Assembly (NCBI GenBank): GCA_021156245.1
Contig: JAJNBO010000015.1
Coordinates: 1-14,111, forward strand
From: Ramlibacter sp.
GTDB lineage: Bacteria > Pseudomonadota > Gammaproteobacteria > Burkholderiales > Burkholderiaceae_C
DNA: 14,111 bases
Direction of reading: 5' to 3'
Made by a program: the position numbers and the translations under genes. Under the pieces are notes generated by a model that had not been told where the DNA came from, made no database searches, and was given only the letters and a program-made list of their open reading frames with translations. How positions within the stretch are numbered: position 1 is the stretch's first letter; each line of letters starts with the position of its first letter. Of this stretch, positions 12,853 through 14,111 are shown in pieces.

Positions 12853-13386
12853 TCAGTCGGTGTCAGCGGGAGCCTGATGCTCGAGCACGATGGGCGCGGG
12901 AGCAGGCAGCTGGAGCTTCGCCGCCTTGCAGACCTCCACGCAGTCGCGGATGTGCTGCTCGCCCAGGTAGCGGATTGCCGTGTAGCCGATCAGCGCGGAC
13001 AAGGCTTGCCCCGCGAGCGGCACGTACTTCGTGGCCTGCTTGACCGTCAGGCGCCGGCCGATCGTGGCCGCCATGCGGATCACCAGGTCGCGCGTGATGA
13101 ACTTGCCGATGACGATCGAGCCGACGACGCCGATCGCCTTCTCGATGTCGTCCTGCTTGCGTTTGGGCAGGCGGTCGATCTGGTGGGGCGCCAGGCCGAA
13201 CTGTTCGCTGATGGCGGGAATGAGCTTCGACAGCAGCGCCGCATCCACCAGCCAGTCGAGGCCGGGAATGGGAACGGTGCTCGCGGCTGCGCCCGCCAGC
13301 GCCCGCCGGTTCAGGAGCTTGCGGGCCCGCCGCACGGCGTCGAGCAGGGCAGGGTCGTCGGCGGCGAGCTGGAGCGAGGAAGGCAT
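12853..13386 (-). CDS. Uncharacterised DUF697-like helical protein
   Basis: A 177-residue, mostly helical protein. It contains VPIPGLDWLVDAALLSKLIPAISEQFGL (38-65; the VPIPGLD turn is typical of DUF697/YcjF-like domains), a glycine/isoleucine-rich hydrophobic segment GVVGSIVIGKFI, and TKYVPLAGQALSALIGYTAIRYLGE near the C-terminus. These are marginal membrane helices and the protein may associate with the inner membrane. In other bacteria such domains often accompany GTPases, but no GTPase is present here. ATG 13386 is chosen, since upstream sequence would overlap the ABC-F gene; a hairpin lies just before it. The family call is from memory of motifs, so it is tentative; the gene itself is well supported by length and codon use. 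Confidence 0.72.
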   Translation of the reverse strand: MPSSLQLAADDPALLDAVRRARKLLNRRALAGAAASTVPIPGLDWLVDAALLSKLIPAISEQFGLAPHQIDRLPKRKQDDIEKAIGVVGSIVIGKFITRDLVIRMAATIGRRLTVKQATKYVPLAGQALSALIGYTAIRYLGEQHIRDCVEVCKAAKLQLPAPAPIVLEHQAPADTD

Positions 13387-13403
13387 GCCCCCATGGTGGG
13401 GGC
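13387..13403 (-). other. Hairpin directly upstream of the DUF697-like gene
   Basis: GCCCCCA (13387-13393) and TGGGGGC (13397-13403) form a seven-bp stem with a three-base loop ending right at the start codon of the gene on the minus strand. It could weaken ribosome access or be a remnant of transcript processing after the ABC-F gene, which ends 21 bases upstream of it. Confidence 0.35.
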
Positions 13404-13424
13404 GCCTGCCGCCGCGTGCAAGCG

Positions 13425-14111
<687 letters not shown>

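Overview
The window is GC-rich DNA from a Gram-negative bacterium. The gene set (MsbA, a WaaE-like LPS glucosyltransferase, TolB-Pal-CpoB, TcdA, an ABC-F protein of YheS type) and the protein sequences fit a betaproteobacterium of the order Burkholderiales, most likely a comamonad such as Ramlibacter or Variovorax. That placement is inferred from remembered family sequences; no database search was run.

Left part (1-5350), cell-envelope housekeeping. A leftward msbA (cut by the window edge; only the membrane domain is visible) is divergent from a rightward GT2 glycosyltransferase of LPS-core type. Next come tolB, pal and cpoB, the periplasmic half of the Tol-Pal system, without tolQRA in front of them. 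tcdA follows (ct6A tRNA modification), and its stop codon is overlapped by the -10 box of a tRNA-Lys(UUU) gene. A strong intrinsic terminator closes the tRNA unit.

Middle (5507-10116), dominated by one 1485-residue RTX protein. It is made almost wholly of calcium-binding glycine/aspartate repeats in three successive module types and ends in a serralysin-type C-terminal domain with a DLIL terminus, as in type I secretion substrates. No secretion genes lie beside it. Its leader holds an operator-like palindrome.

Right part (10117-14111), a series of small single genes. They are a stand-alone receiver protein with a promoter that predicts an almost leaderless mRNA, a TusA-fold protein that lacks the catalytic cysteine, a two-domain glycosyltransferase that appears to start at CTG behind a strong Shine-Dalgarno sequence, a short hypothetical protein, a SemiSWEET sugar transporter, a DUF697-like helical protein, and the C-terminal part of a YheS-type ABC-F ATPase cut by the window end.

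Functionally the left block builds and stabilises the outer membrane: MsbA flips lipid A-core, the GT2 enzyme extends the core, and TolB/Pal/CpoB hold the envelope together at division. The RTX protein is a probable secreted or surface product. The rest is accessory or housekeeping. The points most worth checking are the orphan RTX protein, the cysteine-less TusA homologue, the CTG start, and the short-leader receiver without its conserved lysine.
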